Position numbers and translations under genes: made by a program
Shown: positions 33,300 to 45,389 of the stretch, piece by piece
Layout: the number at the start of each line of letters is the position of its first letter
Position numbering within the stretch: the stretch's first letter is position 1
NCBI GenBank assembly: GCA_947650285.1
Contig: CANTFL010001116.1
Location: forward strand, 36,455-100,454
Direction of reading: 5' to 3'
DNA: 64,000 nt
Source: Hyaloperonospora brassicae
Taxonomy: Eukaryota; Oomycota; Peronosporomycetes; Peronosporales; Peronosporaceae
Notes under the pieces: model-generated
Seen by the model: the letters and a program-made list of their open reading frames with translations, nothing else
What the model was told of the DNA's origin: nothing
The model's database searches: none

Positions 33300-34130
33300 A
33301 TGGCATCACCATTACATGAGTCCTCGACTCTCTTGTTCTACCTCGGCATCGAAGTGGAGGTGTATTATGGTAGCGATAACGATATCCATGGTGAAGAGAG
33401 GACAATGTCCGACTCATCAGTGCAAGAGGCACCGCCTCATACTGCACCAAACCCATTTGCCGAGCGTGGCGAACCCAACGCGCCATCGGCGCCGCATCAA
33501 ATTCCCATCGTGGGCGATGCCATCATCACCAATCCGCTCGATGAGCAACAACAGTTGGCTAACCAACGACAGGAGAGCGCTCAGCGCCGTATGCAGCTTG
33601 CTGCAACCCTTGAGGGTCGTCGTGGCTATATGTTCACACCACTCAATGTGGAAGAGCGTTTACGCCAAACGACAGGTCATTCTTTGGCACCGTGGGCCAT
33701 TGACGCTGAGCCAACATCTTTGGATGAGGTGGCGAGTCGACAGGTACTTCGCGAGAGGTACCTGCAACCTCACTTGACGAATAAGAGTCAATACAAGTTG
33801 CGACTTGACACGCAAGCACGGGGTGCACCGATTCCACCGATGAAGGGTACAACCATCCTCTTATTCTCAGGCAAACCAGAGGAGGAAGAAGACACCGCTT
33901 TTGTTCGCTGGGTGCATCGAAAACGACACCTCAGCAGCGTGTTAGCTCTCAGAGCAAGTGACGATGTGGCAGATGTTCGTCTAGAACGGAAACTTCGGTT
34001 TAATTACGCCAAGTTTGAGGCCAAAGGCCAGTTGCAAACTCGCGCACCTTATGCTCCGGCTGTGCCGCTTGATGTGGGTGTTAGTCACGCGGTGCCCAAC
34101 TACCCACCTGCCTCTACCACTATTGGTTAG
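33300..34130 (+). CDS. Antisense ORF (aORF) of Gypsy-2
   Basis: An intact plus-strand frame of 276 residues from an ATG in strong context (accATGg, 33300) to a stop at 34130, opposite to pol and lying between the chromodomain end and the 3' LTR. Features: acidic N-terminus with VYYGSDND (compare YSGESN in Gypsy-1a), a Pro/Ala linker, a Gln/Arg helical part (QQLANQRQESAQRRMQLAAT), GRRGYMFTPLNVEERLR, and EEEEDTAFVRWVHRKRHLSS near the end. Downstream, in another frame (34352-34600), a coiled coil (LRETLGKTQSAFDAMRARVQ) may be the displaced C-terminus, antisense to the integrase-chromodomain linker. No known domain is recognised. It is the longest uninterrupted reading frame in this element. Confidence 0.6.
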   Translation: MASPLHESSTLLFYLGIEVEVYYGSDNDIHGEERTMSDSSVQEAPPHTAPNPFAERGEPNAPSAPHQIPIVGDAIITNPLDEQQQLANQRQESAQRRMQLAATLEGRRGYMFTPLNVEERLRQTTGHSLAPWAIDAEPTSLDEVASRQVLRERYLQPHLTNKSQYKLRLDTQARGAPIPPMKGTTILLFSGKPEEEEDTAFVRWVHRKRHLSSVLALRASDDVADVRLERKLRFNYAKFEAKGQLQTRAPYAPAVPLDVGVSHAVPNYPPASTTIG

Positions 34131-34194
34131 AAGTGCTCTCGGTCGAGGGATGACCCCTGCCACGATGTTCAAAACATTAACGGCTTATGGGCAA

Positions 34195-35790
34195 TCCTGC
34201 CGAAGGGGTATCTCAAACTCCCACGAGTTCTCCGACTCCAGGTACCCTCGCCACTTCACCAGATACTGGTATTGACCCTGACGACGACGTCATTTCAGGA
34301 GTCGCTTAACATGGAACTGGCGGTTCCCTTGCTCATCGAGCAGCGTCGGAGGTGGTCGGTATACCGAAGGAGGAGCATGAGAAGATGCCTCTCGAGATGA
34401 GTGGTCTCCGTGAGACATTGGGTAAGACCCAGAGTGCGTTTGACGCAATGCGAGCTCGTGTCCAGACGTTGGAGCTGGACCAAGCCCGGATGGAGGCTCA
34501 GCTTGACCTCCTGATACGAATTCAGCAACCGATGGCAAGGCCAACCAATGCGGCGCAAGAGCCTCCAAGTTCACGTGGGACGGATTCCGATACGGCTTAA
34601 GCAAGCCAACGTAGAACACGGGTCGAGTGCACAGTTTGCGCGGAAGGTTGAGCGTATACGCAAGTCGCTTCTTGGCGACGACCGTAAATGGTCCAATGAA
34701 GCGCGGACGCAACTTTGTCTTGAATACGGCGGACACTACATTTGTAGGTAGGTTTTAGCATTGAGTAGTGCTTGGTCTCCGAACTCGTTCAGTTCAATAA
34801 AACCTCTGACCTTAGCATCAGCTTGTTCCTTCTGCTTGTCTTGCCTATCAGCCAGTTCTTCACGCACATGTCGTTAGACATTCAATCGCGTTGCGAGAAA
34901 CTCGCTTACCTGTTTTTGAACAATATCAGGGCTGATATCAGCAATCCGATCGGCAACGCCTCCCCCACCTAGCCCTGAACCACGTAGTGGTAGCGTTAAC
35001 GGAACGCGAGGATGTGTGAGACCATTCAAATAGAACGGTGTGTAGCCGGTGGAGGCATGCACGGCGTTATTCAACGCAAACTCAACGACAGGGAGCATCG
35101 AACTCCAATGCTTAGGCTTTCAAGCGCAAACACTGCGCAAGGTGTCACCGATGATGTGATACACTCGCTAGGTTTGACCATCAGTCTGCGGATGATCCGC
35201 TGTGGACATGTCCAAACGTGTACCGAGTACCTTAAAGATGGATTTCCGAAACTTCCCAGTGAAGCGAGGATCTCTGTCAGAGACAATTGCCAACGACAAA
35301 CCGCTTTGTCGAAACACGCGATCGATAGACAGCGTAGCTTAATCCTCACAATCAATGATATCCGGCACCGCCGCTAAATGAGCCATCTTGCATGAACGGT
35401 CAACAAAGATCACAATACCCGTACTTTCATTGGAATCTTTTGGTAAATCGAACAGGAAGAACATACTGATGGACCCCGACAACCCTTATGTATAGAAAAA
35501 CTAGCCAGCGATGCGGCCGCGTGAGGTGAGGGTTTCACCCGTTGACACGTTTCACACGTACGCACATATGTGCTCACCCATTTGAATAGTTTGGGCCACC
35601 AATAGCATTGGATAACTCATCCGTAGGTCTCTCACGACCAAGATGACCTCTCAAAGCAGTATCATGTGTCTAATAGAGGATCTGATACTTCAACTCCTCG
35701 TTGTGAGGGAACCTATACGAGGAGCATCCTTCACATCCATGCTATAGCACAACAGTTCCTGATCGATATAATGTCGATGTAGCCTCGCAC
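34195..35790 (-). pseudogene. Gypsy-2 integrase and chromodomain, broken
   Basis: Right to left: FVDRSCKMAHLAAV, IVSDRDPRFTGKF (~35290-35250), then HPQTDGQT followed by TAG (35168-35170) where the catalytic Glu of the DDE triad is expected. Next come SMLPVVEFALNNAVHASTGY (~35100), the C-terminal tail FIGPFTVVAKKRLAYTLNLP and RPVFYVGLLKPY (~34700-34600), a Pro-rich linker, and the chromodomain QFHVKRLLK, TGA, then QYLVKWRGYLESENSWEFE (34320-34200). Several other in-frame stops lie upstream. The upstream zinc module is weak. Confidence 0.8.
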
Positions 35791-35892
35791 GTAATCGTGC
35801 CAGTATTTCTATGTCTGAGTCCTTAAACTTCTCGCTCCCTAGATCATGTAGCAGAGCCACACAGTGTTCATCCTTGGCATATTCCGTACGGA

Positions 35893-37240
35893 TTAGATCA
35901 TAACTGACGACGACAGAGTCGTAACATGAGCAAGCTCATAGTCAGGCCTGTGTGACAACGCATCAGCCAAAGCATTCTGCTTGCCTGGCTTACACTTCAC
36001 CTCGAAGTTGTACTCGGCAAACAAGGAAAGCCAACGAGCTATTCTCTGAGCAATGTTGCGAATGGGTCGCAGTGCGCTATAACGCATGATCGGTGAAGAT
36101 CACACACGGATTAGAGCCAAGCAGATGTACTCTAAATTGGACGAGATCATACTTCATTGCAAGTAGCTCTTTGTCATCAACCGAATCGTTCTTTCTGCAG
36201 CCTTCAGATGCCGGGAATCAAACGCAATGACGCGTTCCGTCCATCAGAATCTGTCTGTAACAGAGCGCTGCCTATGGCAAAGCAAGATGCGTCACAGACG
36301 ACACTGAACGATCGATCAGGATCAGGCAAAGCCAAGATTGGCGCATGAAGGAGACTTTCCTCTACTGCTTGAAAAGCATCATGCTCGGTGCTAGTCCAGC
36401 ACCATTCCACATACTTTTTAAGGAGATTGGATAATGGCCGAGCCATATCTACGTATTTCGCACTGTAATTGTGCAAGTAATTGGCAAGGCCAATCCACTT
36501 ACGTAAGTTCTTTTGGTTCTTTAGAACCGGTCAATCAGCTATGGCTCTCACCTTAGCGGGATCCGCTCCAAGGCCTCGCTTCCCACTGAAGCATTGTAGA
36601 ACGGGAATTTCTTCTGCACCAAAGATGCACCTAGACGCGTTGGCGTACAACTTGTATGTGCGCATGCACTCGAGCACCGCTCGTAAAGGGTCAATGTGAT
36701 TGTCTACATCGTACCGACCGTTCATAGCACGACTATGGACAAAGATGTCATCAAAGTACGTCTGTAAATATCCTCGGTGAGGTCTGAACAATTGCGTCAC
36801 AAGACGATTGAATGTAGCCGGGGCATTTGATAACCCTTGCGGCATAACAAGCCACTCCCAGAGCATACCGTTGGGAGTGTTGACCGCTGTAAGATGTATA
36901 TCGCTTTCTCGCATGAGCAGCTAGTAATAACCATCGACTAAGTCGAGCGCACTGTACATTGTACATCCCACCATATTGTTATGAAAGACATCCTTCCTCG
37001 GATTGGTGTCTGATCCGGGATGGTGGCCGCGTTAGCTTATTGTAAGCATGAACAATGCGCCACTTCCCATTGGGCTTTTTGACATAGAAGGTCGGTGTGG
37101 AAAGAAGAGATTTGCTCTCACGTACCATTCCTGCCGCGTGCTTTGCACGAAATAAGTCGTCAATGACGTCACACTGCTCCTTTAGTTAAGGCCACTGCCG
37201 TGTTACGCAGTATTTTAGTTCCAGTGACCAAGTCAATTTC
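35893..37240 (-). pseudogene. Gypsy-2 reverse transcriptase and RNase H
   Basis: The RT palm (36914-36531) reads MPQGLSNAPATFNRLVTQLF and carries an intact YFDD tetrad (TYFDDIFVHSRAM), then KLYANASRCIFGAEEIPVL. The connection and RNase H N-terminus (36476-36204) carry HNYSAKYVDMARPLSNLLKK and SFSVVCDASCFAIGSALLQ. The RNase H end (36087-35893) has NIAQRIARWLSLFAEYNFEV and KQNALADALSHRPDYE. Frame changes separate the pieces. The region 37240-38130 to its right is the linker between PR and RT, with an acidic stretch (MSDSEFIQALQAGE) and no recognised domain. Confidence 0.85.
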
Positions 37241-38133
37241 TTGACGTACACGTCTATCGGGAGGTAAGACGGACGGTGAATTGTGACACACCACGTCCTA
37301 GAACTCGTTTACCAAAGTATAGAACGGATCAAGAGGATCCTAAAGGATCGAAGATCCACTACGGACATCCAATGCCGCCTTTGTGTCCTCAATGATTTAC
37401 TCTTCCAATAACGAGGATGAGTTCAACTCATTATCCGGCCGAATGACCACTAACTTAGATATTTCTCCTGCTTGTAAGGCTTGGATAAATTCGCTGTCAG
37501 ACATTTCGTCTAGGTCAAAGAGAGTAGCCAAGGATGGAAGGGTCTCAAGACTAATGTTGCCATCAATCTGGCCAGTCAACCCATTGACAAGTGGATATAG
37601 TGTATTATCACTATTATCAATTTGTGGCTTCTTAGACGTTGGGCGCTTAACAGTTGCCAACCGACGCTGAGCTTGTTTCCTCAAAGAATCTTACGCCTCC
37701 TAGAGGCCGGGACAGTAGGGTTCCCGTTTTTGCTATTTACCTTGGCACGTTATATACGAGAGCTCATGTCTTGAACGACATCTGGTGAAAAGTCACGTAA
37801 CTCGAACACTTCACCCAGTGAATTCACACGTACCACTTCACGTACAGCATCCGAGACTAGCCATGAACACTCTAGCTTCTCGCCATCATTGTCATCACCG
37901 ACATTCAGTGAGGTGCCACCTCGGCCGCCCCCACTTTGTGAAATTTTACGTGCCACCCCACTCACATCAGAGAAAATACATTCTTGATGTCTCGGCCCTA
38001 GGCCAACCACGCCTGCAGCATGCAGTGACTCAGTATCACAACGAGTATCTCTCAACGGAGTATAACTTCCTTCACATACTGTGAAAGAGCTCCGCTCAAT
38101 GTTGACGTCATTGACATTGGAGTTAATTAACTA

Positions 38134-38600
38134 TTACATACCAATGTCTAGCACATTAACATCTTCCATCAATGGCTTGCGCCAAAAGCTCTTCTGTTGC
38201 CTAGCAAAGGTGGGTTCATGACTATCCAAAGCTTCGCTAGGTCCATTGCGTGTGGTGCCTAAGTTCTTAGACCTCCAATCAATCCATGGCTCATGGCGGT
38301 TAAGCCACGCCATACTCAGGATGAGATCATATCTTGAATCCAAATTGAGAACAAGACAGCGTTAAATGCTGTCAAAGTCCAAAAATTTCCGCCTAAGTTC
38401 AACAGAAGTTTAGGCACCGTAACGCGACTATAAGGCGCTAAACGAACGGCGATCGAATCACCCTCATGCGCTTGGAGCGCTTCAGCATATCGCTGACTTC
38501 CCTCAAGGGAGCGACGTCACGCATAATTGCATGATGCGCCGGAGTCGATTAGGATTGACCAATGATTCTCAAAGATTTTAACTTTCGCCTCGGCGACTGA
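38134..38600 (-). pseudogene. Gypsy-2 retropepsin-like protease
   Basis: A minus-strand segment reading WSILIDSGASCNYA (~38560-38520; D-S-G-A catalytic motif intact), a stop, RRSLEGSQRYAEALQAHEGD, VRLAPYSRVTVPKLLLNL and finally DLILSMAWLNRHEPWIDW (~38330-38280), the aspartic-protease C-terminal pattern of Gypsy elements (normally DVILGMPWLxxHxPxIDW). At least two stops and a frameshift interrupt it. Confidence 0.75.
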
Positions 38601-38709
38601 CAAGCCAGGCTTGTATCCACGCTCTGTGCTGGCGGGCACAGAGCTTGGTGGGATAAGCCCTGTTTCACTTTGCCGCGTAGAGAAGTGACAGAACTCATTT
38701 CTACCCTGT

Positions 38710-39760
38710 TTGGGCTCCCCGCACCTACTGGGTGTCGACGTTTCCCCGTGCCATACCAGGTTTCTGGTTGTGGCTGGAGTTTCGACCCATAGGAGTCGGT
38801 TGTTGCTTACGCAAAGGACAAGTGGGACGCAAGTGTTTCGTGCTTCCGCACATATAACAGCGTTTCACTTCCTGTCGTTGCGCTGCATCATGAAGCTCCG
38901 ATTCACCTTTATCTTCAGCCTGGCTGAGATCAATCGGTTCGGGCTTACAGTAAGCCGAGGAGCACGCAGAGGTTTCCCTCGCAAAGCTTGGTCTGTACTC
39001 ATTCTAATCAAGTCTGGCCAACTTAAAGTTGTGCTCAGATTTTTAGCGATGCTAACAGCCTCCTCAAGCAAAGAGGGATGGACCCGAAACAAATCGGTCC
39101 TTGCAACGCCATACAAAGACCTTCCATGAAGACAGTCACATAGACTTTCTTAGGAAGAGGTCCAGTCTGCATAGCTGCCACAAGAGTTCTCAACTCTTGA
39201 AAATAGTCTTTTAACTCATTCTTACCCTGACGGGTAGACAAGAAGCGTGAGCGCACGCGATTAGCCTGGTTTTAAGGCGAGAAAACTCGCAAAAGGTCTA
39301 ACTTGAGCTAACTCCATGTGGAAAACGCCAAGTCGACCGACTTGTCACACGTCATAACCCACTCTCTTGCTATTCCATCGAGCTTGGAGATAGCCAGCAA
39401 GACCCGCTGGTACTTAAGTGAGATAATGCCAAAGCTCATGGCCATCTCAATCTCACGGATCCAGCGTGTCAGGTTTCCCTCTCCTTCCCGGAGGAATGTG
39501 TAACGTCCGCCCGAAGGGGACGAGGCTTAGACTCTTCATCTGGCATCGCCACGTAGCGTGTTGTCATAGCCGACGCTGCTTGGTTTTGAACCTGCCCTAA
39601 AAGGGCCATTTCATACTGCATGAAGGTCTCGACTCGTGCATTGAGCACATAGGGACCATGTGCAGATAGAAACTCCACATACTATGGGCCTACGGCCACG
39701 GTCAGCTCATCAAGCGCGACCTTTTGGACCTCAAAGAGGGGTGTGGATTGCTCCATCCTC
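38710..39760 (-). pseudogene. Gypsy-2 gag with CCHC zinc knuckle
   Basis: Capsid-type segment from ~39500 leftward: NLTRWIREIEMAMSFGII, AREWVMTCDKSVDLAFSTW, then RSRFLSTRQGKNELKDYFQE and LRTLVAAMQTGPLPKKVYV (39255-39120), the retrotransposon-gag helix pattern. A zinc knuckle C-x2-C-x4-H-x4-C (CYMCGSTKHLRPTC) lies at about 38812-38866. The N-terminal part 39678-39469 is rich in Ala/Met. Frames change several times. Gag forms the element's particle and binds its RNA. Confidence 0.75.
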
Positions 39761-39815
39761 ACAGAGGATCAGTAGTTATCGACTCAGGCGTAGATTGACT
39801 ACGAGTGCTACCAAG

Positions 39816-40290
39816 TGTAGCGGAGCCAAACATCTCCTTACGTCAGAGGAAGACTTAACGCTCTACGAGCAACTTTGGTTCAACGAACCCGACTCAGAGA
39901 GTCGACAAGCTCAGAGAGCTTACGGTCCCTGTTCCAGGGGGACCAAACGATTCAAGAGAATCACAGCACAGAGTTCTCAAGAGCAGCTACCTTTACAGGC
40001 GTTGCTAGCTCTTCCGATCAAGACGCCTCAGAGAGGCACGTGTCTTTTGGACCAAAATGGTAACTGAATTCTATTACTTCTTTTAATCTAAAAGAACACT
40101 CTTAGAACAACGTAATTAACCTACTCGCTAATATCCTAAATAAACCTCTCAAAAGATCTCGTAATCAATGGTTGACAGACATCAGTCTTCATCAATTGAT
40201 ACTGAATCTAATATTACTTTGAAGGGGATCCCATCCCTTGTGTGCACCACACCTATTGTCGACTACCAGTCGACGTGAAACCCCGTTACA
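39816..40290 (-). repeat. 5' LTR of Gypsy-2
   Basis: 475 bp, TGTAGCGGAG ... CCCCGTTACA, paired with 32666-33191 but without the 50-bp tandem duplication. By eye it differs from its partner at several percent of positions. It should contain the element promoter (minus strand). Confidence 0.9.
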
Positions 40291-40490
40291 AAGATTGCCT
40301 TGCTGATCCCGGATCACATGGTCTGCTCCACACCAACTTGATTGCGGTCACCTACCTGATCAACGATCACAATCGCGATCACATACCTGATCACTGATCA
40401 CGATCCCGATAACTAATCACGATCTCGATCGCCTCCTTGATCGCGATTGCCTTGCTGATCGCGATTCACTTCTTGATCGACTGATGGCTA
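40291..40490. repeat. GATC-rich degenerate short repeats
   Basis: Directly next to the Gypsy-2 LTR is a 200-bp tract built of variants of CTGATCACGATC and TTGATCGCGATTGCC with about 20 GATC tetramers. The unit length is irregular. GATCGCGATTGCCTTGCTGATC recurs in parts at 40291-40320 and 40437-40465. Function unknown. Confidence 0.6.
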
Positions 40491-43400
40491 ACGTTACTTT
40501 CGCCTCATACCTTGACGCAAGATCGCAGGTCTCAACCTGCCCGATCTAATTATTATTTTAGTCTGACTGTATAATGGAAGCGATCTGATCAGATGTGGGA
40601 CCGGGCCGCCAACCGTTTACTGGCTCAAACATAACGGGAATGCGAACAGTTCCTCTACAACGAATTTTCATAGTTTCTTCACCACAGTGTCGCACTGGTC
40701 AATGTGATGGTTGGAAATCGAAGGTCACTTTTGGTCGCGGTAGCGTCGTATGTTTCTAATGTGAGTTTTCGATCTAAGTCATCTGACTTATCAAAAATGG
40801 GGGTTGTGGTATACATTTTATAACAGGGTGTGGTACGGATAACACTGGCCTTGATTGAAGTGGCTAAGAGGGTTTCATATAATTCAATATTGAAGACAAT
40901 CACAATGTAAGATCCCATATTTATTGATATTTAAAGATGTCAATGTCATTTAGCAGGCATTCCTCTTCACAAGAAATTTAGAAAAACTCTGTCTCTGCCA
41001 AACACCCTTCTATGCTTAAATCAATTAATGATTACATAAGAATCTCCATCAAACAATAGGACACTAAGATCCTGATCTAGTAAATTGTGAAGATTATAAT
41101 ATTACACTTATCTTAAAAAATATATAGGGTGGATGATTTACATTCAACGCTGCTGCTGGAATCTTCCTGAATATATTATCTTATTTGTAGCAGTATTTTA
41201 ACTTCCTTCATTTGCAATATTTTGCGTCACAAATATATCGCATGTATAAGCAATTTTTATCATCGGATTCGAGATATGAGACAATCTATATAAACATCGT
41301 TACGTTTGCGCGCTTAGCTAAATCTATATTTTGGTCTCATTGGCGAAATCTTATATGTAAGCGAATACCATCTAAGTCGTCCTAAGTTCATACAAGTATC
41401 CTTTCTTTTCGATTTATCGAAAGAGATAATGTAAATCGATGTTTTATGCACGACGGATTCGCTATTCATAACAACGATTTAATAAAGTGTGATATTATCA
41501 GCTATAGTATTTTCGGGTGTATATAGAAGCAGCATCTTCCATGTTGAAATCTAATTCTGCGTTATCAGTAATCATTTTACGAAAACCGAAAAAATAAGAC
41601 CCCTCGTCCCTTCCGGTTTAATAATATAAAACAATATTGTATCCAAATGATCTCTATCGCCAGACGTTGGCGAATGGTTTTGTCATATGTTTTTACAATA
41701 AGAAACATATTTTTCAGCTTGACGTAACAAAAATCCATAAGCCTATTTTAATTTGTTCGTTTGCTTTGCGACGAAATGATGCCTACAACTTACGCAGCAA
41801 CAGCGGATTAAAAAACATACAACATAAGTACATATATAATCGAACGAAGTTATTTAATCTATTTGACGACAAATGTAGCAAGTACGAAAATAAGCAGTCT
41901 TCTAATCATTGTCAGTGCGTGTTGTATTCAAAGCCTTTTAGAAATGGGGTCAGCTCGATTTGTCATAGACACCAGATAAAGTATATGAGGCTAGCATCGT
42001 TATTGTAAATATTACCTATAATCATACCACTTATTATATGCTGAATATAAAATTACCTATGAAGTAGATGTTTTGGATCTGCTCCACTTATTGGTTAATT
42101 TTGGTAATCGTATCAGCTAACATTGGAAATACTAGACCTACGCAGCGGATGCAAAGTGCATCCTAATGACATTTATATGCTAGTATTGTTCAACTTAAAC
42201 ATAAAATCGCATGGAATTTTATATACATATACGTTTGATTATAGCATATATTGTACGTGTGGAGGCATGATAAATTTAAAAATACGCAACGTTGAAAGTA
42301 CAAAAATACAAGTAACTATAATTACTATCAACTATTTTTCTTATCGCATTTTTTTTGAATATATTTCGTCCTCTGCACGTACATAGTATCCATTAATTCT
42401 GAATATGCGTTAATTGAATTGTTTTAGTGTACGTAGCGCTATATGTTTGCATTGTTAGGGTAAGGTAGGTTTGCTGTAAAAAAATGACAATATTGTAGCA
42501 CAGAGTTGACAAAAGATAGTGCACGTATATCTCCTGAATAATGATAGTTCGTCACTCATAATTTAAAATTATTTGTCATCGATCAAAGATTCCAAACGGT
42601 CTCCTAAATGGTTTTTTTACCACGAAAGCACGCAGTGAAGTTTCTGTAACGTCCTATAAGTAGCTGCTATACCATCATCACCTGAGAAAGTGGTGGAAGA
42701 GTAGCCTAGCCCGATGGTGTTGTTCCATCCTTATAATTACCTTCTATTAAGAACGGTAATAGGAAATCATATTGCACGTGATTTAAGATATGAGCGCGAT
42801 ACATTTTCCATACTTTTTCTTCAATCTATTTTAATATGTCATCGTAATAAAAAATTAAGTTCTCATGCCATTATCGCTTTTGAGACTTCAACATTTTTAT
42901 GTATAAATAGACAGTATGATACTCTTTTTATTAGTAAAACGGGACGGAAAGCGCTTTAGCGGTAGTTATACAGTCATGGTGTGTCTACATATTGATGATG
43001 CATTTTAAGTATCAGTGCATAATCTGATATAAGCTAAATTCACCGATTATAAGGTTGTGAAACTACGCTAATTGACTGGGAGAAGCCTTTAGTCTGCACA
43101 AGAATTTTGCGCGACTACCTTACACATGCTTTAATGCTGCAATTAATGATCAATTTCTTTGACTTAACATGCTACCTTGCGTTGTTCTCGACCTCAATGA
43201 TCCCAACTACTAATATGCTAGTGGAAATTGTAACATATGACAGTGCATAGAGTACGTATTACTATTCTGCGAAATTTCCTATTTCAATTTATATTTGCTA
43301 ATTTTGCCAATATTAGAGTATATTTATTTAATTTACTTCTCATTTGGATCGGATTTTGTCTTTTCCTGTAAAAAAGTCCTCGACATTGCTACGCGGGCAG

Positions 43401-44844
43401 TGTCTCATGAACCAAGAGTATATATATCGGACTATCTAACACTCATATATAAGCGCAAATAGATAAAATAGGTCATGAATCGTTGAAACAACGCCAAGGT
43501 TTTCGACATCTATTATTTGTTGTTGGCCTATAAGAAATTGTTTTGCATATACTATTTCATTTATTTTCACGCAATATATAAAATAGCCCTATTAATATTA
43601 TAAAACAAAAATGAATTAATCGATTAAGTTAACTATAACCTCCGAAGCCGGGTGGTTCATAGAAAGTAATACACGTTTGTATGCGGCTGAATGAACGCTA
43701 CATTGTAAAATGTAATCGTACATCAAAATTTATGCTTTTTTTGCTCGGCCGAGTAAAAGGCATGCGCAGAGCATACAACATAAATGCACAAAAAAATAGT
43801 AGAAATGCTATTTTTGTTTTCCGCTGATATATTTGCGATATGTGTGGGTAGAGCACTTTTCGGTTCCCATTTAAGTTATCTCTATATTACAAAAATTCCA
43901 CTTGCATGAAAAATCATCTCCGGGCGTTGCACAAGATAACGCGTCTCGCAGACATCACCGCCAAAGCTGATCTTATCGACACTTACAACATCTCATAGAT
44001 ACGACCATTTTACATCGATATAAAAATAAGTCAAAGCAGAAAAAAGTCGTAACTACGTTATCCAACCAATTTGCACATTAGTCGATATCATTAAATATTC
44101 TTTTGCATCATATAACGACACATAACGCACATTTGTCGCTGATATTCCATGAAGCGCTAAATAGCGATAAATTCACTTTGCAATCTGCGATATTCCAGGA
44201 CGAAACACGAGTCATGCAACCTGTCAATACTGAAAACATGCGTCACCACAGCAAAAATCGAAAAGAGTTGGTATGTCTGGAAAGGATCCAGTTGCTGCTT
44301 GAAGTCGTTTATTTTTACTCAGCTCATTAATGTAGGAACGTCAGCATACTTGACAGCTATGGTATCCAAATCATGCCGTGAATCTCAAGGCACTAACTTG
44401 TTGATACATTTTCAGTAGGGGTGAGTAAGGAGATATCAGCTCGTGCCTAGGAGGAAAGGGTGCAAGAGTCAATGCTAAATTTGATCGAGCTACCGACACA
44501 TGCAATGTCCCGCATTAAGCTGCAAATTTAATTTTGCATAGATTGTTTAATAGAGTTTTACTTGCAATGCTTCAAGCATCTGCAGTAGCAAAGTAAATGA
44601 ATATTGCCAAGAACGCCGCTAGACCTGTCATTGATGTCTTCTTTTTTCAAATAGACATTGTGGTCATCTAGACATATGCGGTGAAAATTTAGCTTGATTC
44701 TGTTGAAAAAGAACATCCTTTGATCCCGCCTTACGACGCTCATACAGTCTCAAGCCTAATACGATTATAACATACTCTTTTTGGTGATCCCTTCGTAGCC
44801 AAAACCCAAATTAAATGCCCAAACACTCGGTTAATTGGTCACTC
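40491..44844. other. AT-rich gene-free stretch
   Basis: About 4.3 kb that is clearly AT-richer than the rest of the window from ~40.9 kb to 44.8 kb, with many T- and A-runs and TATA-like words. The longest ATG-started frames are 60-120 codons, rich in Ile/Asn/Lys/Tyr, and match no family I recognise; for instance the 123-codon frame at 41637-42008 has the codon composition of random AT-rich DNA. No LTR edges, terminal inverted repeats or RNA genes are seen. It could be a decayed insertion or non-coding heterochromatin. Confidence 0.55.
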
Positions 44845-45251
44845 TGCGTAACGGGACACCAACATCTACGTAATGATCAAACAGTACGGAGTCAACCTTT
44901 CACTAACAGCAGTGAAGATCAGTTCCCAGCTAGGTGTAGAACTACACAGAATAAGGTAGAAACGATTAAGGTGAAGACTTTAATCGTGATAAAAGTATAA
45001 CTGTTACATATATAATTTAGTCTTATCATTCTTGATTCTCTTGACCGTCCTGACTTAATTATATTAGTCTAACTAAACGTATGATGAAGTCAATTGCGAT
45101 ATAATCTCAATATCAACCAATTAGTAGACCCTTCGGTCATCCTAACAATATCACTTTGCTTAGTGGAATGGTTAAAGGAATATAATATGTACTATTCTTT
45201 ATTGTCTGTTTAATTTAGTGACCTAGTCATGTAACGAGATACCCCGTTACA
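44845..45251 (-). repeat. 3' LTR of Gypsy-3
   Basis: From about TGCGTAACGGGACACC to CCCCGTTACA (about 407 bp). It shares with the 1a LTR the blocks TCACTAACAGCAGTGAAG / TCACTGACAACAGTGAAG, AACTGTTA, ATATCAACCAAT and the right edge GTAACGaG/gG-ctA-CCCCGTTACA. The left edge is approximate. Confidence 0.7.
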
Positions 45252-45389
45252 TCCATCCTTCCCTTTGGGATAGTTACTATGCGACTATTGAATCTTGGTG
45301 GCCACCCGTTGGATACCATTAAGACATAAAGAACTTGTTTGGTCAGATCCATGCATACCTGACCTTGCCTGGAATAGTTGAAATTTCTA

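Larger units (their letters stand above)
32666..40290 (-). mobile_element. Gypsy-2: chromodomain Gypsy retrotransposon with both LTRs
   Basis: LTRs at 32666-33191 and 39816-40290, both TGTAGCGGAG ... CCCCGTTACA, enclose a minus-oriented gag - PR - RT - RNase H - IN - chromodomain series and a plus-strand antisense ORF at the 3' (left) end. The PPT complement (ACCTCCCCCACC) follows the left LTR, and a TGG-type primer-binding site candidate (complement of CTACCAAG at 39808-39815) precedes the right one. Pentamers flanking the element (ACTCG left, AAGAT right) do not match. Many stops in gag, PR and IN show that it is inactive. LTR and proteins differ from the Gypsy-1/3 lineage. Confidence 0.9.

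Noticed and set aside
36204..36476. Host RNase H-like gene
   Set aside because: Context and motifs (HNYSAKYVDMARPLSNLLKK) place it within the Gypsy-2 pol series.
41637..42008. 123-codon frame in the AT-rich island
   Set aside because: Residue composition follows the base composition (Asn, Ile, Lys, Tyr); no family match recognised.
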